Below, in pieces: positions 46,038-58,777 of a stretch of DNA of 63,196 bases. The position numbers and the translations under genes were made by a program. Position 1 is the stretch's first letter, and each line of letters opens with the position of its first letter. This DNA comes from Oscillatoriales cyanobacterium (GTDB taxonomy: Bacteria > Cyanobacteriota > Cyanobacteriia > CACIAM-69d), in contig RDXB01000037.1 in assembly GCA_004292515.1 (NCBI GenBank), forward strand, positions 1 to 63,196. Reading direction: 5' to 3'. The notes under the pieces were generated by a model. The model was not told where the DNA came from and made no database searches. It saw nothing but the letters and a program-made list of their open reading frames with translations.

Positions 46038-46511
46038 CTACAACACCTGATGGGTATAGGCGTGTTGTTTCACATTGTCCTCGGGGCGAACCACGCTGTT
46101 GGCATTCAACACCCGTTTGCGTTCCGTAGAGTAGTTAAAATCCTGGCGCTGACCGCCTAGGGGAACGTGTTGCTGGGCTGTGGGGCGGCTTTTGTAAGTC
46201 CGAGTGGCCGCGATCGCCCGTTGTTGCCAATCAACACACCAATGGGCCGTGGCAGGAAACAACTCCGGCAGTTGAGCCGCCTCCGCTTGGCTCAGTACCG
46301 TGGCGATCGGCAGGGCGATCGCCGTGCGGTAGGAGGTAGGAATGCCTTGCACAATCGTTTCGAGCGCCGCTGACGGAATCGGTTCAATCAACTCCAGTTC
46401 TTGGACTTCTCCCTCTTCCTTGAGAAAACAAGTTGCTAATCCCAGCACCACATAGTCATCGGGGTGCAAGTCAGGTGCATCCGCTAGCAATCCATTCACA
46501 ACATCACTCAT
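46038..46511 (-). CDS. conserved hypothetical cyanobacterial protein
   Basis: 157 residues. The N-terminal part LHPDDYVVLGLATCFLKEEG and ELELIEPIPSAALETIVQGI reads as a folded alpha/beta region. SYRTAIALPIATVL follows. The rest (RQDFNYSTERKRVLNANSVV, then RPEDNVKQHAYT) is polar and probably extended. No domain is recognised, but I believe close homologues exist in many cyanobacteria. It converges with gyrA, stops 18 bp apart. Confidence 0.65.
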   Translation of the reverse strand: MSDVVNGLLADAPDLHPDDYVVLGLATCFLKEEGEVQELELIEPIPSAALETIVQGIPTSYRTAIALPIATVLSQAEAAQLPELFPATAHWCVDWQQRAIAATRTYKSRPTAQQHVPLGGQRQDFNYSTERKRVLNANSVVRPEDNVKQHAYTHQVL

Positions 46512-46996
46512 GGCAAACCGTTATCTAGGGGTAGAACGTCTAGGGGGACAAATCAGGCGTTGAGCGCCGCTTGCATTAGAAGCAGGCCGGGCGATCGCCC
46601 ACACAGCCCAGGCGACATGCCAGCAATTGCTTAGATTGCCTAGATCCGTTGTAGTCGATCGCCTGTGCTACCGAGGGATTAACTCAGACCCCCCAGCACC
46701 CAACACCCCAGCTTACGATCTCACCCCCACCCCCCAGGAAACGGCAGATCCAGACAAGACCCATAGGCGACGGACAACAGCCGCCCAATCTACCCGCGCG
46801 ATCGTGCGGGAGATCTTTGGTTTAGATTTAGAATTATCCTCGGGATCGCTCGCTCAAAAATCCTGCCAAATCCGCACCTAAACCGTAATCGCGCCCCGTT
46901 TGGGTTTAGATGCGTGATCCATCATGTTAAGTTATTTGCCAACCGACGGGCCCCACCCCCGCCACGGCACCGACGGGCCAGCGATGAGGAGCAGCT
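46512..46996. other. gene-poor interval upstream of the PBP gene
   Basis: No credible gene; a short open frame at 46627-46881 has atypical composition and no ribosome site. The sequence GGTTTAGATTTAGAATTATC and a similar CGTTTGGGTTTAGATGCGTG near 46899 suggest short repeats. The PBP promoter must lie here. Confidence 0.4.
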
Positions 46997-49447
<2,451 letters not shown>

Positions 49448-49498
49448 GGGGCGATCGCCATTACAATTTTTTAAAATCGGCTTAACAGTGCGAGCCAT

Positions 49499-49749
49499 GG
49501 GGCTGTCGTCATTTCCCGGAGTCAAGCGGCAACGCCTGGTGTTCCATGGCGCAATAGTTGTCATACCAATTTCGATGGTTAATGCTACAAATCCTGCGCT
49601 GAAACCCTTGTCAGACGAGAATCTTGAGTAGCGTCAATTGACGAAATTGGTGTAACAAGGGCCCCAAAGACCGTAACAAAGGGCTTTAGCCCCTTCCCAC
49701 GATCCACAAATGGTGGAGTCAGGATTGCGGTAGACATGACGACACACCC
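49499..49749. mobile_element. MITE-like element, type 1, with a second element nested in it
   Basis: Ends are GGGGCTGTCGTCAT (49499-49512) and ATGACGACACACCC (49736-49749), an inverted repeat with two mismatches. The interior has AACAAAGGGCTTTAGCCCCTT and AAATGGTGGAGTCAGGAT, matching the elements at 9405-9550 and 5812-5992. Removing the nested 88-bp unit (49564-49651) leaves about 160 bp, the expected size. Confidence 0.72.
49564..49651. mobile_element. nested 88-bp MITE with ACCAATTTCG ends
   Basis: ACCAATTTCG (49564-49573) and CGAAATTGGT (49642-49651) are perfect 10-bp inverted ends. Without it the flanks join as TTGTC..GTAACAAGG, matching GGTCGTAACAAGGGG in the type-1 copy at 9470. TA dinucleotides touch both sides (49563-49564, 49653-49654), as left by Tc1/mariner/IS630-type insertion, although the two sides are not quite symmetric. 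Confidence 0.65.
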
Positions 49750-49892
49750 TAGCCCTGGTGCTGAGATTGCTAAACCAGTGCAAGGCCCGTCTGGGGGTCT
49801 ATCGGTGTTGGCGATCGCCCTTGTTTGACCTGTCCGGTTTTTGCTTGCCTTGTTTTTTTGATTGTCCTTGTCCTTGTTAGTGGGTTGTCTCC

Positions 49893-50201
49893 ATGTCCCT
49901 AGCGCTCCTGTCCCTGCTCCCGTCCAATCCCCTGACTGCGATGGCCCTTGCCACGGCCCTGCTGTTGGAAGTCCCTACGACGTTTAAGCCCGCTTTCCCC
50001 TGGGCTTTCACGGCGGTTTATGTGGTGGGCTTCATTGCAGCAGTGTCGATCGGCTCTCTGGCTTGGTATAACTCCAAGCGGCCGGCTGGTTGGGAGGGCC
50101 GCGATCGCCCTGACTATCTCCCAGATTTGCAGGGCAATGCGAATGAAGGCGGCGCTGCCAGTGCCGATTCTGCGGGAGCTGAGGATCGCCCAGCCGAGTA
50201 G
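49893..50201 (+). CDS. small membrane protein resembling photosystem II assembly protein Psb35
   Basis: 102 residues. A first hydrophobic stretch ([20 protein letters not shown]) is followed by the stronger span [24 protein letters not shown]. Then [20 protein letters not shown] and an acidic, disordered tail. The motif [19 protein letters not shown] is what I recall for Psb35, a single-span thylakoid protein of cyanobacteria. The start is uncertain: an in-frame ATG at 49941 would drop the first 16 residues. It is on the same strand as cysC, about 100 bp before its start. Confidence 0.6.
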   Translation: MSLALLSLLPSNPLTAMALATALLLEVPTTFKPAFPWAFTAVYVVGFIAAVSIGSLAWYNSKRPAGWEGRDRPDYLPDLQGNANEGGAASADSAGAEDRPAE

Positions 50202-50298
50202 GAGCAAGATTGGTTCCCAAAGACCCGCTCGATCGCCTGCTCTTGACGGGCCGCTGGGCGGTCTGCAATGGTTTGCTGGTCCCATTCTCGGTTTGCCC

Positions 50299-50883
50299 AT
50301 GGATGCCCCCCTCTCTGTTTCTAGGTCAGCTTCCGAGTCAGCTTTTAGGTCAGCTCTTGGGGCGACGATTTGGCTGACGGGCCTGAGTGGCGCTGGCAAA
50401 ACCACGATCGCCCAGGCCCTGGCCGAAACCCTGCGATCGCGCGGGTTGCCGGTGGAAGTGCTGGACGGCGATCTGGTGCGGCAATATCTGAGCAAGGGCT
50501 TGGGCTTTAGCAAAGAAGACCGCGACGAAAACATCCGCCGGATCGGGTTTGTGGCGCAACTGCTGGCCCGCAATGGGGTCTATACGATCGTCTCGGCCAT
50601 TTCGCCCTATCGCGAGGTGCGGCGAGAGGTGCGATCGATGATCGAACGGTTCGTGGAAGTCTATGTGAACGCGCCCCTAGCGGTCTGTGAATCGCGGGAC
50701 GTGAAAGGCCTGTATGCTAAGGCCCGCGCCGGGATGATTCGTGGGTTTACGGGCATTGATGACCCCTACGAAGCCCCTGAACGGGCCGAGGTGGAATGCC
50801 GCACTGATCGCGATGAGCTGCCCGCTTGTGTTGAGCAGATTCTGAGCCAATTGCAAGCCTTGGGCTATTTGCCGCCCCAGTAA
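50299..50883 (+). CDS. cysC: adenylylsulfate (APS) kinase
   Basis: 194 residues from ATG 50299. The P-loop GLSGAGKTT is followed by [54 protein letters not shown], and the family-typical [20 protein letters not shown] plus [13 protein letters not shown]. It phosphorylates APS to PAPS in sulfate assimilation. The last codons overlap the left end of a MITE-like element, which contributes the TAA stop. Confidence 0.93.
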   Translation: MDAPLSVSRSASESAFRSALGATIWLTGLSGAGKTTIAQALAETLRSRGLPVEVLDGDLVRQYLSKGLGFSKEDRDENIRRIGFVAQLLARNGVYTIVSAISPYREVRREVRSMIERFVEVYVNAPLAVCESRDVKGLYAKARAGMIRGFTGIDDPYEAPERAEVECRTDRDELPACVEQILSQLQALGYLPPQ

Positions 50884-51028
50884 TAGCGCAGCAAGCTGCT
50901 TTAGATAGGTCAGTGCAAATGACTGTTGCCGTTACCCAATCGTTAGGCAGCAAGGGGCTTAAGCCCCTTGTTACGATGGCTGACTCGCAACGTTGACCCA
51001 GCGAATTAAGGCAGCCGCTCCCGTAGGC
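50876..51028. mobile_element. about 152-bp MITE-like element, type 2 (plus orientation)
   Basis: It starts CCCAGTAATAGCGC on the cysC stop codon. It then has GATAGGTCA, AAATGACTGTTGCC, TAGGCAGCAAGGGGCTTAAG, CCCCTTG, TTGACCCAGCGAATT, GCAGCCGC, ending near CCCGTAGGC. The copy at 61775-61926 is its reverse complement at roughly three-quarters identity and equal length. It fills almost the whole gap between cysC and the convergent PhzF gene. Confidence 0.75.
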
Positions 51029-51038
51029 TGTCGCAACG

Positions 51039-51950
51039 TTACGAATAAATCACCCCTTCAGACATCAACACAGAACGGCCACCCACCCGCACCCGATCGA
51101 CTTGCCCATCGGTCAGGTTGACGCGCACGGTTAATTCACTGGGCCGCTGGATCGCGGCTCCTTGCTCGATCGCCCATTGATGTTCGCCATCGGGGAGCGA
51201 TCGCCCCGCCACCAAATAGCCCCCCAGAGCCGCCGCCGCCGAGCCAGTGGCTGGGTCTTCGGCAATCCCCAAGGCCGGGGCAAACATCCGCACGGTGAGT
51301 CGATCGCTGCCCAAGCCGGCCACCAAGTAAACCTGGGGTGCTGCGCTGCTGGCGAGGGTTTGTTCCCATTGCCCCAAGTCCAGCCGAGCCGCCGCCAGGG
51401 CCGCCAAATCTCGCACGGGAATCACCGAAAAGGGCAAGCCACAGGAAGCCGTCGCCGGTTGCCAGCCGGGAACCGTTAGCTCCGCCGCCGTCAGCCCGAC
51501 GATCGCCCCCAATTCCGCCAGCGATCGGGAGATCGGCTGCACCAGCGGCCGCTGGGCCGCCTCTAACTCACTGGCAACGGGCCGATCGCCTTGGGCATAG
51601 ATCGTGACCGGCACAGGGCCCACGCCTTCTTCCAAGACGATCGCCGTGGTGTCGCCCGTGAGCGACAATTCCCCGATCGCCGCCAACACGAAAGCTGTAC
51701 CCACCGTGGGATGGCCCGCAAAGGGAATCTCACTGGCCGGCGTGAAGATGCGAAGGCGGCGCGTGCCGGTGGCTGTTTCTGGCGGTAACACAAATACGGT
51801 TTCTGAGAGATTCAATTCCCGGGCGATCGCCTGCATTCGATCGGGCGAAATGGCCGCCGCCTGGGGAAACACTGCCAGCGGATTTCCGCCAAAGGCTTGG
51901 CCCGTAAACACATCGGCCGTGTAGAAGCGATCGCCAGCAACAACGGTCAT
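51039..51950 (-). CDS. PhzF family isomerase/epimerase-like protein
   Basis: 303 residues from ATG 51950; an upstream open stretch to 52097 is non-family sequence. It starts TVVAGDRFYTADVFTGQAFG and has GNPLAVFP, ELNLSETVFVLPPE, FTPASEIPFAGHPTVGTAFV (catalytic glutamate in LSETVF) and the second half FAPALGIAEDPATGSAAAAL. These are hallmarks of PhzF-like proteins, which shift double bonds or isomerise; the substrate here is unknown. It is divergent from the chromate transporter gene. Confidence 0.9.
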   Translation of the reverse strand: MTVVAGDRFYTADVFTGQAFGGNPLAVFPQAAAISPDRMQAIARELNLSETVFVLPPETATGTRRLRIFTPASEIPFAGHPTVGTAFVLAAIGELSLTGDTTAIVLEEGVGPVPVTIYAQGDRPVASELEAAQRPLVQPISRSLAELGAIVGLTAAELTVPGWQPATASCGLPFSVIPVRDLAALAAARLDLGQWEQTLASSAAPQVYLVAGLGSDRLTVRMFAPALGIAEDPATGSAAAALGGYLVAGRSLPDGEHQWAIEQGAAIQRPSELTVRVNLTDGQVDRVRVGGRSVLMSEGVIYS

Positions 51951-52127
51951 AACAGGATGGATAAAGGAATGGGTTGAGCGATCCCCGGTTTGGGCGCAAC
52001 AACCATCAGCAAAACCTATCAAACTTTGGTCGGGCTTGGTTAGCCAAAGTACCTGGATTGGGGCGCGCCATTCGCTAGGCTCAACAACAACCCACAAGAT
52101 TTGTCAGCGATCGAGGAGGGGCGGCCG

Positions 52128-53366
52128 GTGCTCAAAAACTTCAGCAATCCAGACTGGCGCGATCGCCTGCGAGAATTGGCGGCCCTGTTTTGGCGGTTGG
52201 GCTGCACTGGCTTCGGTGGCCCCCAAGCCCACATGGCCCTGATGAACGAAGCTGTGGTGGCCCAGCGGGGCTGGCTGACGGCCGAAGAACTAACCGAAGG
52301 GATTGCCGTTTGCGAAATGCTGCCCGGCCCCGCTTCCACCCAACTGGGCATCTACATCGGCTACTGTCGGGCCGGCTGGGTAGGGGCACTGGTGGCCGGC
52401 CTCTGTTTCATCACACCCGCTTGGCTGATGGTGGTGGCCCTGGCTTGGGCCTATTTCCGCTACGGGACGCTGCCAGCGGTGTCCGCCCTGTTTTTGGGTC
52501 TATCGCCGGTGGTGGTGGCGATCGTCCTGGCCTTTTGTTGGACCCTGGGGCGCAAATTACTGGCTGGTGGCCCCAATGCCCTGCCCCGCTGGACGATCGC
52601 CCTGATCACCTTTCTGGCCCTGCGCTACAGCAACTTCGGCGTTCTGGGGCTGTTTGTGTTGGCGGGGTTAGCGGGCATGTGCTGGTTTGGCCCGGGGCTG
52701 GGGCGGCTGCGGGCGATCGCCCCGATCGGGCTGGCCAGCCCCCTCATCGCCACCCTGTCGCCAGAACCGCTAGCCGCCGCCAGTCTCTGGGGCTGGGAGC
52801 GAATGGGAACCTATGGCGGCCCCCTGGCTTGGTTCTTTTTGCGGGCGGGGACGTTGGTGTTTGGCGGTGGGCTAACGATCGTGCCGTTGCTGGAGTTGGA
52901 AGTGGTGCAGCGGTTTGGCTGGCTGACCCGATCGGAGTTTTTGCATGGGGTGGCGATCGGGCAGGTCACGCCGGGGCCGGTGTTGCTGACGGTGGCCTTC
53001 GTCGGTTACAAGGTGGCGGGTATTTTGGGGGCGCTGATTGCGGCGGTAGCGGCCTTTTTGCCCTCCTTTGGATTTGTCGGCTTGGCAGCTCCCTTGCTAC
53101 GGCGATCACGCCAAAATCCTTGGGTGAAGGCTTTTTTACAGGGCATCTCGCCGGCCGTGTTGGGGGCGATCGCAGCGGTCACGGTTCCCCTGGTGCAAGC
53201 GGCCCTGCTGCTCGATCGGCCGATCGGCGGGTTGACGTTGGTGATGACAGGTCTCTTAGGCGGGTCGCTGGTGGGGCTGTTGCGGTTTCGGCTGAAGGCT
53301 TGGCAACTATTGCTCGTGGGGGCGATCGTTGGCCTGGGCCTGGGCTGGTTGCCAAGATCCTGGTAA
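52128..53366 (+). CDS. chrA: chromate transporter, long-chain ChrA type
   Basis: 412 residues from GTG 52128, chosen because GAGGAGGGG (52113-52121) is the right distance before it; a TTG at 52101 is in frame but unsupported. Two homologous halves each begin with the ChrA motif: [20 protein letters not shown] and [40 protein letters not shown] and [20 protein letters not shown] are the paired PGP motifs. About ten membrane spans. It exports chromate or acts on sulfate-like oxyanions. It lies near cysC, a sulfate-assimilation gene, which is suggestive but not proof. Confidence 0.88.
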   Translation: MLKNFSNPDWRDRLRELAALFWRLGCTGFGGPQAHMALMNEAVVAQRGWLTAEELTEGIAVCEMLPGPASTQLGIYIGYCRAGWVGALVAGLCFITPAWLMVVALAWAYFRYGTLPAVSALFLGLSPVVVAIVLAFCWTLGRKLLAGGPNALPRWTIALITFLALRYSNFGVLGLFVLAGLAGMCWFGPGLGRLRAIAPIGLASPLIATLSPEPLAAASLWGWERMGTYGGPLAWFFLRAGTLVFGGGLTIVPLLELEVVQRFGWLTRSEFLHGVAIGQVTPGPVLLTVAFVGYKVAGILGALIAAVAAFLPSFGFVGLAAPLLRRSRQNPWVKAFLQGISPAVLGAIAAVTVPLVQAALLLDRPIGGLTLVMTGLLGGSLVGLLRFRLKAWQLLLVGAIVGLGLGWLPRSW

Positions 53367-53367
53367 A

Positions 53368-53386
53368 GGCAGGTTGAAAACCTGCC
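53368..53386. terminator. hairpin after chrA
   Basis: GGCAGGTT and AACCTGCC form a perfect 8-bp stem with a three-base loop, directly after the chrA stop. There is no T-run; it may stabilise the transcript end. Confidence 0.45.
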
Positions 53387-53442
53387 CTCACGACAACTTC
53401 AAACTGTATCCTGATGGCCGACCTGTCGCCGATGCTGTCACC

Positions 53443-54390
53443 ATGCCCCCGCGCTATTCGCTGATCGTGCCGATCTACAACGAAGAGGAAACGATCGCCG
53501 AACTCTATCGGCGCGTGGTGGCCGTGGGTGAACAGTTGGATGGCCCCTTTGAGGTGGTGTTGATCAACGATGGCAGCCGCGATCGCTCCCTCACCTTGAT
53601 CCGAGCGTTACATCGGCAAGATCCGCGCATCTCCTACCTCTCCTTGGCGCGCAACTTTGGCCACCAAACCGCCGTGACAGCGGGGCTAAATTTCTGTCGG
53701 GGTCAGGTGGTGGTGATTCTGGATGCGGACTTGCAAGACCCGCCGGAATTGATCTTCGAGATGCTGGAGCAATGGCGATCGGGCTATCAGGTGGTCTATG
53801 CCCAGCGGGTGTCGCGCCAACAGGAAACCTGGTTTAAACGCGCCACGGCCTACGGGTTCTATCGGCTGCTGAAACAACTAGCTGATATTGAAATTCCCAC
53901 CGATACGGGGGATTTTTGTTTGCTCGATCGGGCTGTGGTGGATTTGCTGAACGCCATGCCTGAGCGCAACCGCTACATTCGCGGCCTGCGATCGTGGGTG
54001 GGATTTCGCCAAACCGCTGTGCAGTTCCATCGCGATCCGCGCTTTGCCGGTGACGTGAAATATACCTTCCGCAAGTCGGTGCGCTTGGCGATCGATGGGT
54101 TAGTGTCCTTTTCCAAAGCGCCACTGCGGCTGTCGGTTTATCTCGGGTTGCTGTCGGCGGTAATGGCGATCGTGATGGGCGCTTTGGTGTTTTATTGGCG
54201 GATTTCGCAGCCCCGATCGCCCGTCACTGGATTTGCAGCCATTGCGATCGCCATTTTCTTTCTGGGCGCAGTGCAACTGGTCAGCATCGGCATTTTGGGC
54301 GAATACGTGGGCCGCATCTATGAGGAGGTCAAGGGCCGCCCACTCTACACCCTAGGGGAAGTGGCTGGCTTCGGCGATCGCCCGGTCTAG
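53443..54390 (+). CDS. GT2 glycosyltransferase, dolichol-phosphate-mannose-synthase/GtrB type
   Basis: 315 residues from ATG 53443. The GT-A domain starts [20 protein letters not shown] and has [21 protein letters not shown] and GDFCLLDR. Two C-terminal membrane spans follow ([20 protein letters not shown] and [20 protein letters not shown]), then [20 protein letters not shown]. Enzymes of this build transfer glucose or another sugar to undecaprenyl phosphate on the cytosolic side. The acceptor pathway is not visible locally. A strong bidirectional terminator follows at 54602. Confidence 0.9.
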   Translation: MPPRYSLIVPIYNEEETIAELYRRVVAVGEQLDGPFEVVLINDGSRDRSLTLIRALHRQDPRISYLSLARNFGHQTAVTAGLNFCRGQVVVILDADLQDPPELIFEMLEQWRSGYQVVYAQRVSRQQETWFKRATAYGFYRLLKQLADIEIPTDTGDFCLLDRAVVDLLNAMPERNRYIRGLRSWVGFRQTAVQFHRDPRFAGDVKYTFRKSVRLAIDGLVSFSKAPLRLSVYLGLLSAVMAIVMGALVFYWRISQPRSPVTGFAAIAIAIFFLGAVQLVSIGILGEYVGRIYEEVKGRPLYTLGEVAGFGDRPV

Positions 54391-54419
54391 GCGATCGCTG
54401 CCTTTGCTGGGGGAAGCGC

Positions 54420-54573
54420 CTTAGAGGATCTCTGAGAGGATGTCTGAGAAGTATCTTTGGTCACGGGCAAAGCACCAATAGTCGTGGAAGGGGCTAGAGC
54501 ATCTTGTTGCCATCGATTAATGGGATACCCGTTAATGGGACACCCGTTGATGGGGCATCCGTCGATGGCAGAC
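54420..54573. repeat. degenerate type-3 element with a short tandem array
   Basis: CTGAGAAGTATCTTT, GCACCAATAG and AAGGGGCT-like remains match the element at 31846-31976. After it, CGATTAATGGGATACC, CGTTAATGGGACACC, CGTTGATGGGGCATC and CGTCGATGG form about four 15-bp units (54518-54567). No gene is present. Confidence 0.55.
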
Positions 54574-54601
54574 AACTCAGCCGGAATGCCAGATTAAGCA
54601 G

Positions 54602-54636
54602 AAAGCCCCCACCAGAAGATCTGATGGAGGCTTTTT
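54602..54636. terminator. bidirectional intrinsic terminator
   Basis: AAAGCCCCCACCAGA and TCTGATGGAGGCTTT form a 15-base stem with few mismatches. On the plus strand a T5 run follows; on the minus strand TTTC follows. It lies between the GT2 gene and tRNA-Gly, whose 3' ends face each other. Confidence 0.8.
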
Positions 54637-54640
54637 GAAG

Positions 54641-54712
54641 AGCGGGTGACGCGATTCGAACGCGCGACATTCACCTTGGCAAGGTGACGCTCTACCACTG
54701 AGCTACACCCGC
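54641..54712 (-). tRNA. tRNA-Gly (anticodon GCC)
   Basis: On the minus strand, GCGGGTGTAGCTCAGTGGTA opens a full cloverleaf. The acceptor GCGGGTG pairs with CACCCGC. The anticodon arm is TCACC-TTGCCAA-GGTGA, so the anticodon is GCC (decoding GGC/GGU). The T-arm contains GTTCGAATC. The discriminator base is T and no CCA is encoded. 72 nt. Confidence 0.96.
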
Positions 54713-54765
54713 TTGCGCCTTGCTTGCGTTTGACGCTTTAGTAGAATGCCCTAGGTTTTAGGGTT

Positions 54766-54771
54766 TGTCAA
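54766..54771 (-). promoter_or_regulatory. -35 element of a candidate tRNA-Gly promoter
   Basis: Read on the minus strand, TTGACA stands about 54 bases before the tRNA 5' end, followed about 17-20 bases later by CATTCTACT. The -10 is a weak match, so only the -35 is confident. Confidence 0.45.
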
Positions 54772-54955
54772 GAGTCTGGGAAAATTTTGTTGGCGACGGG
54801 GAAATCGCAGACTGAAAATTGGAAATCGCAGACTGAAAAACCGATCGCCCTGACCGGTCGAAGAGGTTAAGAGACGGGATGGGCGACTTTTGCGGTAGAT
54901 GTGCGGTAGATGTAAGGGGCGTTGATTGCGCTGCCCGATCGCCTGCTCAAACCCT

Positions 54956-55909
54956 ATGACTAGATTGCCAAACCCTGTACCCGACGATCGCCCGGGACTC
55001 CTGAACTATCGCTGCAATGTTTGTGGTCACCCCTGCCAAACTCGGGTGGTGATGTTGAACCGAGAAGCGCCCTCTTGCTTCCATTGCGGCTCGAACGTGC
55101 GGATGCGATCGCTGGTGGAGGCCTTATCGATCGCCCTGTTTGGCCAGAGCATCGCCCTACCGGATTTTCCACACCGACCCGATCTGAGGGGCATTGGCAT
55201 GAGCTGCTGGGATGGCTATGCAATTCCCCTAGCGCAAAAGCTGGGCTACACCAACACCTACTATCACCAAGAGCCATTTTTCGACATTCGCCATCCCCCC
55301 TCGGAATGGCTCGGGCAATTGGATTTTGTGATTTCGTCCGATGTGTTTGAGCATATCGAACCACCCGTGGCGATCGCCTTTGCCCAGGCGCGGCAACTGC
55401 TGAAACCCGGTGGGGTGATGATCTTCACCGTGCCCTACGTGGCGGAGGTCGAGCAGCCGGGTGGTCGCACGATCGAGCATTTCCCCAATCTCCACGATTA
55501 CCGCGTTGAGTCAGTGGGCGATCGCTTCGTGCTGCACAACACCACCCGCACCGGCCAGGTGGAAACCTTTGAGGACTTGGTATTCCACGGCGGGCCGGGG
55601 CTAAATCTCGAAATGCGGATGTTTGCGGAAACAGACTTGATCGCCCTGCTCAACCAGGCGGGCTTTGCGGTGGAGATTTGCCGCAACCCCAACTTTAACT
55701 TTGGGATCTACTGGCCCCACCACGGTTCCCTGCCCATGGTGGCGCGGGCGATCGAGCAGCCGAGCGATCGGGTTTCCCGGCAGCCGCTAAAGCAATTTAC
55801 TCAATCTCCCCTCGGCCGCCAGATCAAGCAGGGGTTGCGGCCTTGGGTTCCTGTGCCAATTCGCCAAAGCGCCCGCCACTGGCTACGCCAATGGCGATCG
55901 CGCCTGTAG
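54956..55909 (+). CDS. methyltransferase-like protein with N-terminal zinc ribbon
   Basis: 317 residues from ATG 54956. The first 40 residues have two cysteine pairs, YRCNVCGHPC and SCFHCGSNVRMRS, a zinc-ribbon pattern seen in SAM-dependent methyltransferases of polysaccharide loci. The methyltransferase core has LDFVISSDVFEHIEPPVAIA, then LLKPGGVMIFTVPY. The typical glycine-rich SAM motif is weak here (GIGMSCWDGYAIPLAQKLGY). The C-terminus is basic (QSARHWLRQWRSRL). It may modify a sugar or small molecule; the substrate is unknown. Confidence 0.78.
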   Translation: MTRLPNPVPDDRPGLLNYRCNVCGHPCQTRVVMLNREAPSCFHCGSNVRMRSLVEALSIALFGQSIALPDFPHRPDLRGIGMSCWDGYAIPLAQKLGYTNTYYHQEPFFDIRHPPSEWLGQLDFVISSDVFEHIEPPVAIAFAQARQLLKPGGVMIFTVPYVAEVEQPGGRTIEHFPNLHDYRVESVGDRFVLHNTTRTGQVETFEDLVFHGGPGLNLEMRMFAETDLIALLNQAGFAVEICRNPNFNFGIYWPHHGSLPMVARAIEQPSDRVSRQPLKQFTQSPLGRQIKQGLRPWVPVPIRQSARHWLRQWRSRL

Positions 55910-56004
55910 CGGTGATGATGGCGATCGCGCCGGTCAGATCGCGATCGCACCAGTAACGGCGACTTCAGAATCATCACCCTCCCTCTCAGGTCATTAGCCG
56001 TTGA

Positions 56005-57171
<1,167 letters not shown>

Positions 57172-57177
57172 TCAATT

Positions 57178-57197
57178 TGATAATGATTATCATTATA
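57178..57197 (-). promoter_or_regulatory. Zur-type operator with adjoining -10, hemB/folE intergenic region
   Basis: TGATAATGATTATCA (57178-57192) is a perfect 7-1-7 palindrome, the pattern described for cyanobacterial Zur boxes (Fur boxes are similar). On the minus strand TATAAT (57192-57197) touches it, so a bound repressor would cover the start point of hemB transcription. folE starts 348 bp away on the other side and may also be controlled from here. Confidence 0.75.
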
Positions 57198-57402
57198 ATT
57201 TTACGTGGGAATCAACATTGATATTGGTCGCTCCAAACGATCGATTCGGAGCAGTGACTGAGGGCATTAGCGGCTCGCAAGCCACTTGCGGTCCTCTAAC
57301 GCGCCAGTCCCCTTGCACCGCCCCAAACTCTGAATCTCTTCAATCTGCACGCTCGCCTAACCTTGAGGATGGGCGAGCGTTTCCCCAAGAAGGGGCACTT
57401 GA

Positions 57403-57512
57403 CCAGAGTTGCACCCGCAGAGTTGCACCCACAGAGTTGCGCCCACAGAGTTGCACCCACAGAGTTGCACCAGAGTCCCACTCGATTGCTGAACTCGATT
57501 GCTGAACTCGAT
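57403..57512. repeat. five copies of CAGAGTTGCACCCA and a CTCGATTGCTGAA doublet
   Basis: The 15-bp unit CAGAGTTGCACCCA(C) occurs about five times with single changes (57403-57474), followed by CTCGATTGCTGAA twice and a half copy. The array ends 28 bp before the folE ATG, so it is within the leader or promoter region. Confidence 0.8.
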
Positions 57513-57539
57513 TTACGCTACCCACTGCCGAACCTTCCT

Positions 57540-58172
57540 ATGACCCTTTCGATTCAGTCCCCGCGCCCCAGTGAGATTGCGACGGAAGCTACGCCCCGTG
57601 TCAGCCAAGCCGACATGGAACAGGCTGTCCGTACCCTGTTGATTGGTCTTGGTGAAGATCCCGATCGGGAAGGCCTGCTCGACACGCCCAAGCGGGTGGT
57701 GAAGGCCCTGCAATTTCTGACCTCGGGCTATCGGCAATCCCTGGATGAACTGCTCAACGGCGCAGTTTTCCATGAAAATGCCAACGAAATGGTCTTGGTG
57801 CGCGACATTGACCTGTTTAGCTCCTGCGAACACCACATTCTGCCGATTATTGGGCGGGTGCATGTGGCGTATATTCCCAACGGGCGCGTGATTGGCCTGT
57901 CCAAAATTGCCCGCATTTGCGAGATGTATGCTCGCCGCTTGCAGGTCCAGGAACGGCTAACGGCCCAGGTGGCGGATGCGATCCAAGGGCTGCTGAAACC
58001 CCAGGGAGTGGCTGTGGTGGTGGAAGCCAGCCATATGTGCATGGCTATGCGGGGTGTGCAAAAGCCGGGTTCTTGGACGGTGACCAGTGCTGTGCGCGGG
58101 GTGTTTGCCGAGGATTCCAAGACGCGCCAAGAGTTTATGGACTTGGTGATGCATCCGCGATCGTTCCGGTGA
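57540..58172 (+). CDS. folE: GTP cyclohydrolase I, zinc type (FolE, type IA)
   Basis: 210 residues from ATG 57540. The upstream open stretch is the tandem repeat and is excluded. Zinc ligands are present: the cysteine and histidine in [12 protein letters not shown] and the cysteine in [10 protein letters not shown]. Other landmarks are [40 protein letters not shown] and [12 protein letters not shown]. It converts GTP to dihydroneopterin triphosphate, the first step of folate and pterin synthesis. Divergent hemB and the Zur-type palindrome suggest joint control. A terminator follows. Confidence 0.95.
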   Translation: MTLSIQSPRPSEIATEATPRVSQADMEQAVRTLLIGLGEDPDREGLLDTPKRVVKALQFLTSGYRQSLDELLNGAVFHENANEMVLVRDIDLFSSCEHHILPIIGRVHVAYIPNGRVIGLSKIARICEMYARRLQVQERLTAQVADAIQGLLKPQGVAVVVEASHMCMAMRGVQKPGSWTVTSAVRGVFAEDSKTRQEFMDLVMHPRSFR

Positions 58173-58248
58173 GCCAGGGGCGAGGGGTTAGTCCCCCCTG
58201 AGCGATCGCCCAGCTAGCTCACCAACTAGATCGATTAGATCGATGGCT

Positions 58249-58297
58249 CATTCAGCGCAAAATTGCCGCCCATGGGGAATTTGCGCTGAATTTTTTG
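58249..58297 (+). terminator. intrinsic terminator of folE
   Basis: ATTCAGCGCAAA and TTTGCGCTGAAT pair around a loop containing CCGCCCATGG, and TTTTTTG follows. It lies about 77 bp after the folE stop. Confidence 0.8.
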
Positions 58298-58777
58298 CGT
58301 GTAATTACTGGCAATTTCAAAGGGGGCGGATATGATAGTCCGCAATACAAAACTTGCTAGTCATCCAACATAGATCGACATAGATCGACATCTATGCGGG
58401 TCACGATCGCCTTGCAGATTGATTGCTCGCGCTGGAGCCAGTAGCCGATTGTTCGGACTGGGGATCTGGGCAATCCAGGATCGAGGAATCCTCGGTCAAC
58501 ACTGGATAGCGTCGTGATCGTCTGGTCTCAATCACGTCCTCAATCACATCAACTAACAATCACATCAACCAACAATCACTCAATCACTCTTTTCTGTACA
58601 GTTTTCAACTAGCCGAAACGGGTGAAATGGGTGAAATGGGTGAATCTTGGTCACCCCAACGGGTCATCAATCGGTTGAGTGGCAAGGGTGTCGGGTGATT
58701 GCTCAACGATCTGGCGAGGGTGACGACGACGAACGGGTATGGGGGCACGATCGAACGGTGTTTAGGAGTTAGAGGTC
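58298..58777. other. non-coding interval before the CapA-like gene
   Basis: No gene is recognised. ATAGATCGACAT is doubled near 58371-58394, and CACATCAACTAACAAT / CACATCAACCAACAAT stand in tandem near 58544-58577. GGTGAAATGGGTGAAATGGG follows at about 58620. AGGAG and AGAGG stand before the ATG at 58778. Confidence 0.45.

Noticed and set aside
46627-46881. 84-codon frame before the PBP gene
   Set aside because: Atypical composition, no ribosome site, no homology recognised.
49893-50883. Psb35-like gene and cysC as a single fused gene
   Set aside because: A long frame starting at 49948 reads through to cysC, but it is out of frame with the Psb35-like protein, and cysC has its own ATG at 50299 with normal length.
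52190-53377. 395-codon frame overlapping chrA on the same strand
   Set aside because: Glycine/arginine/aspartate-rich frame-shifted reading of chrA; chrA shows clear family motifs.
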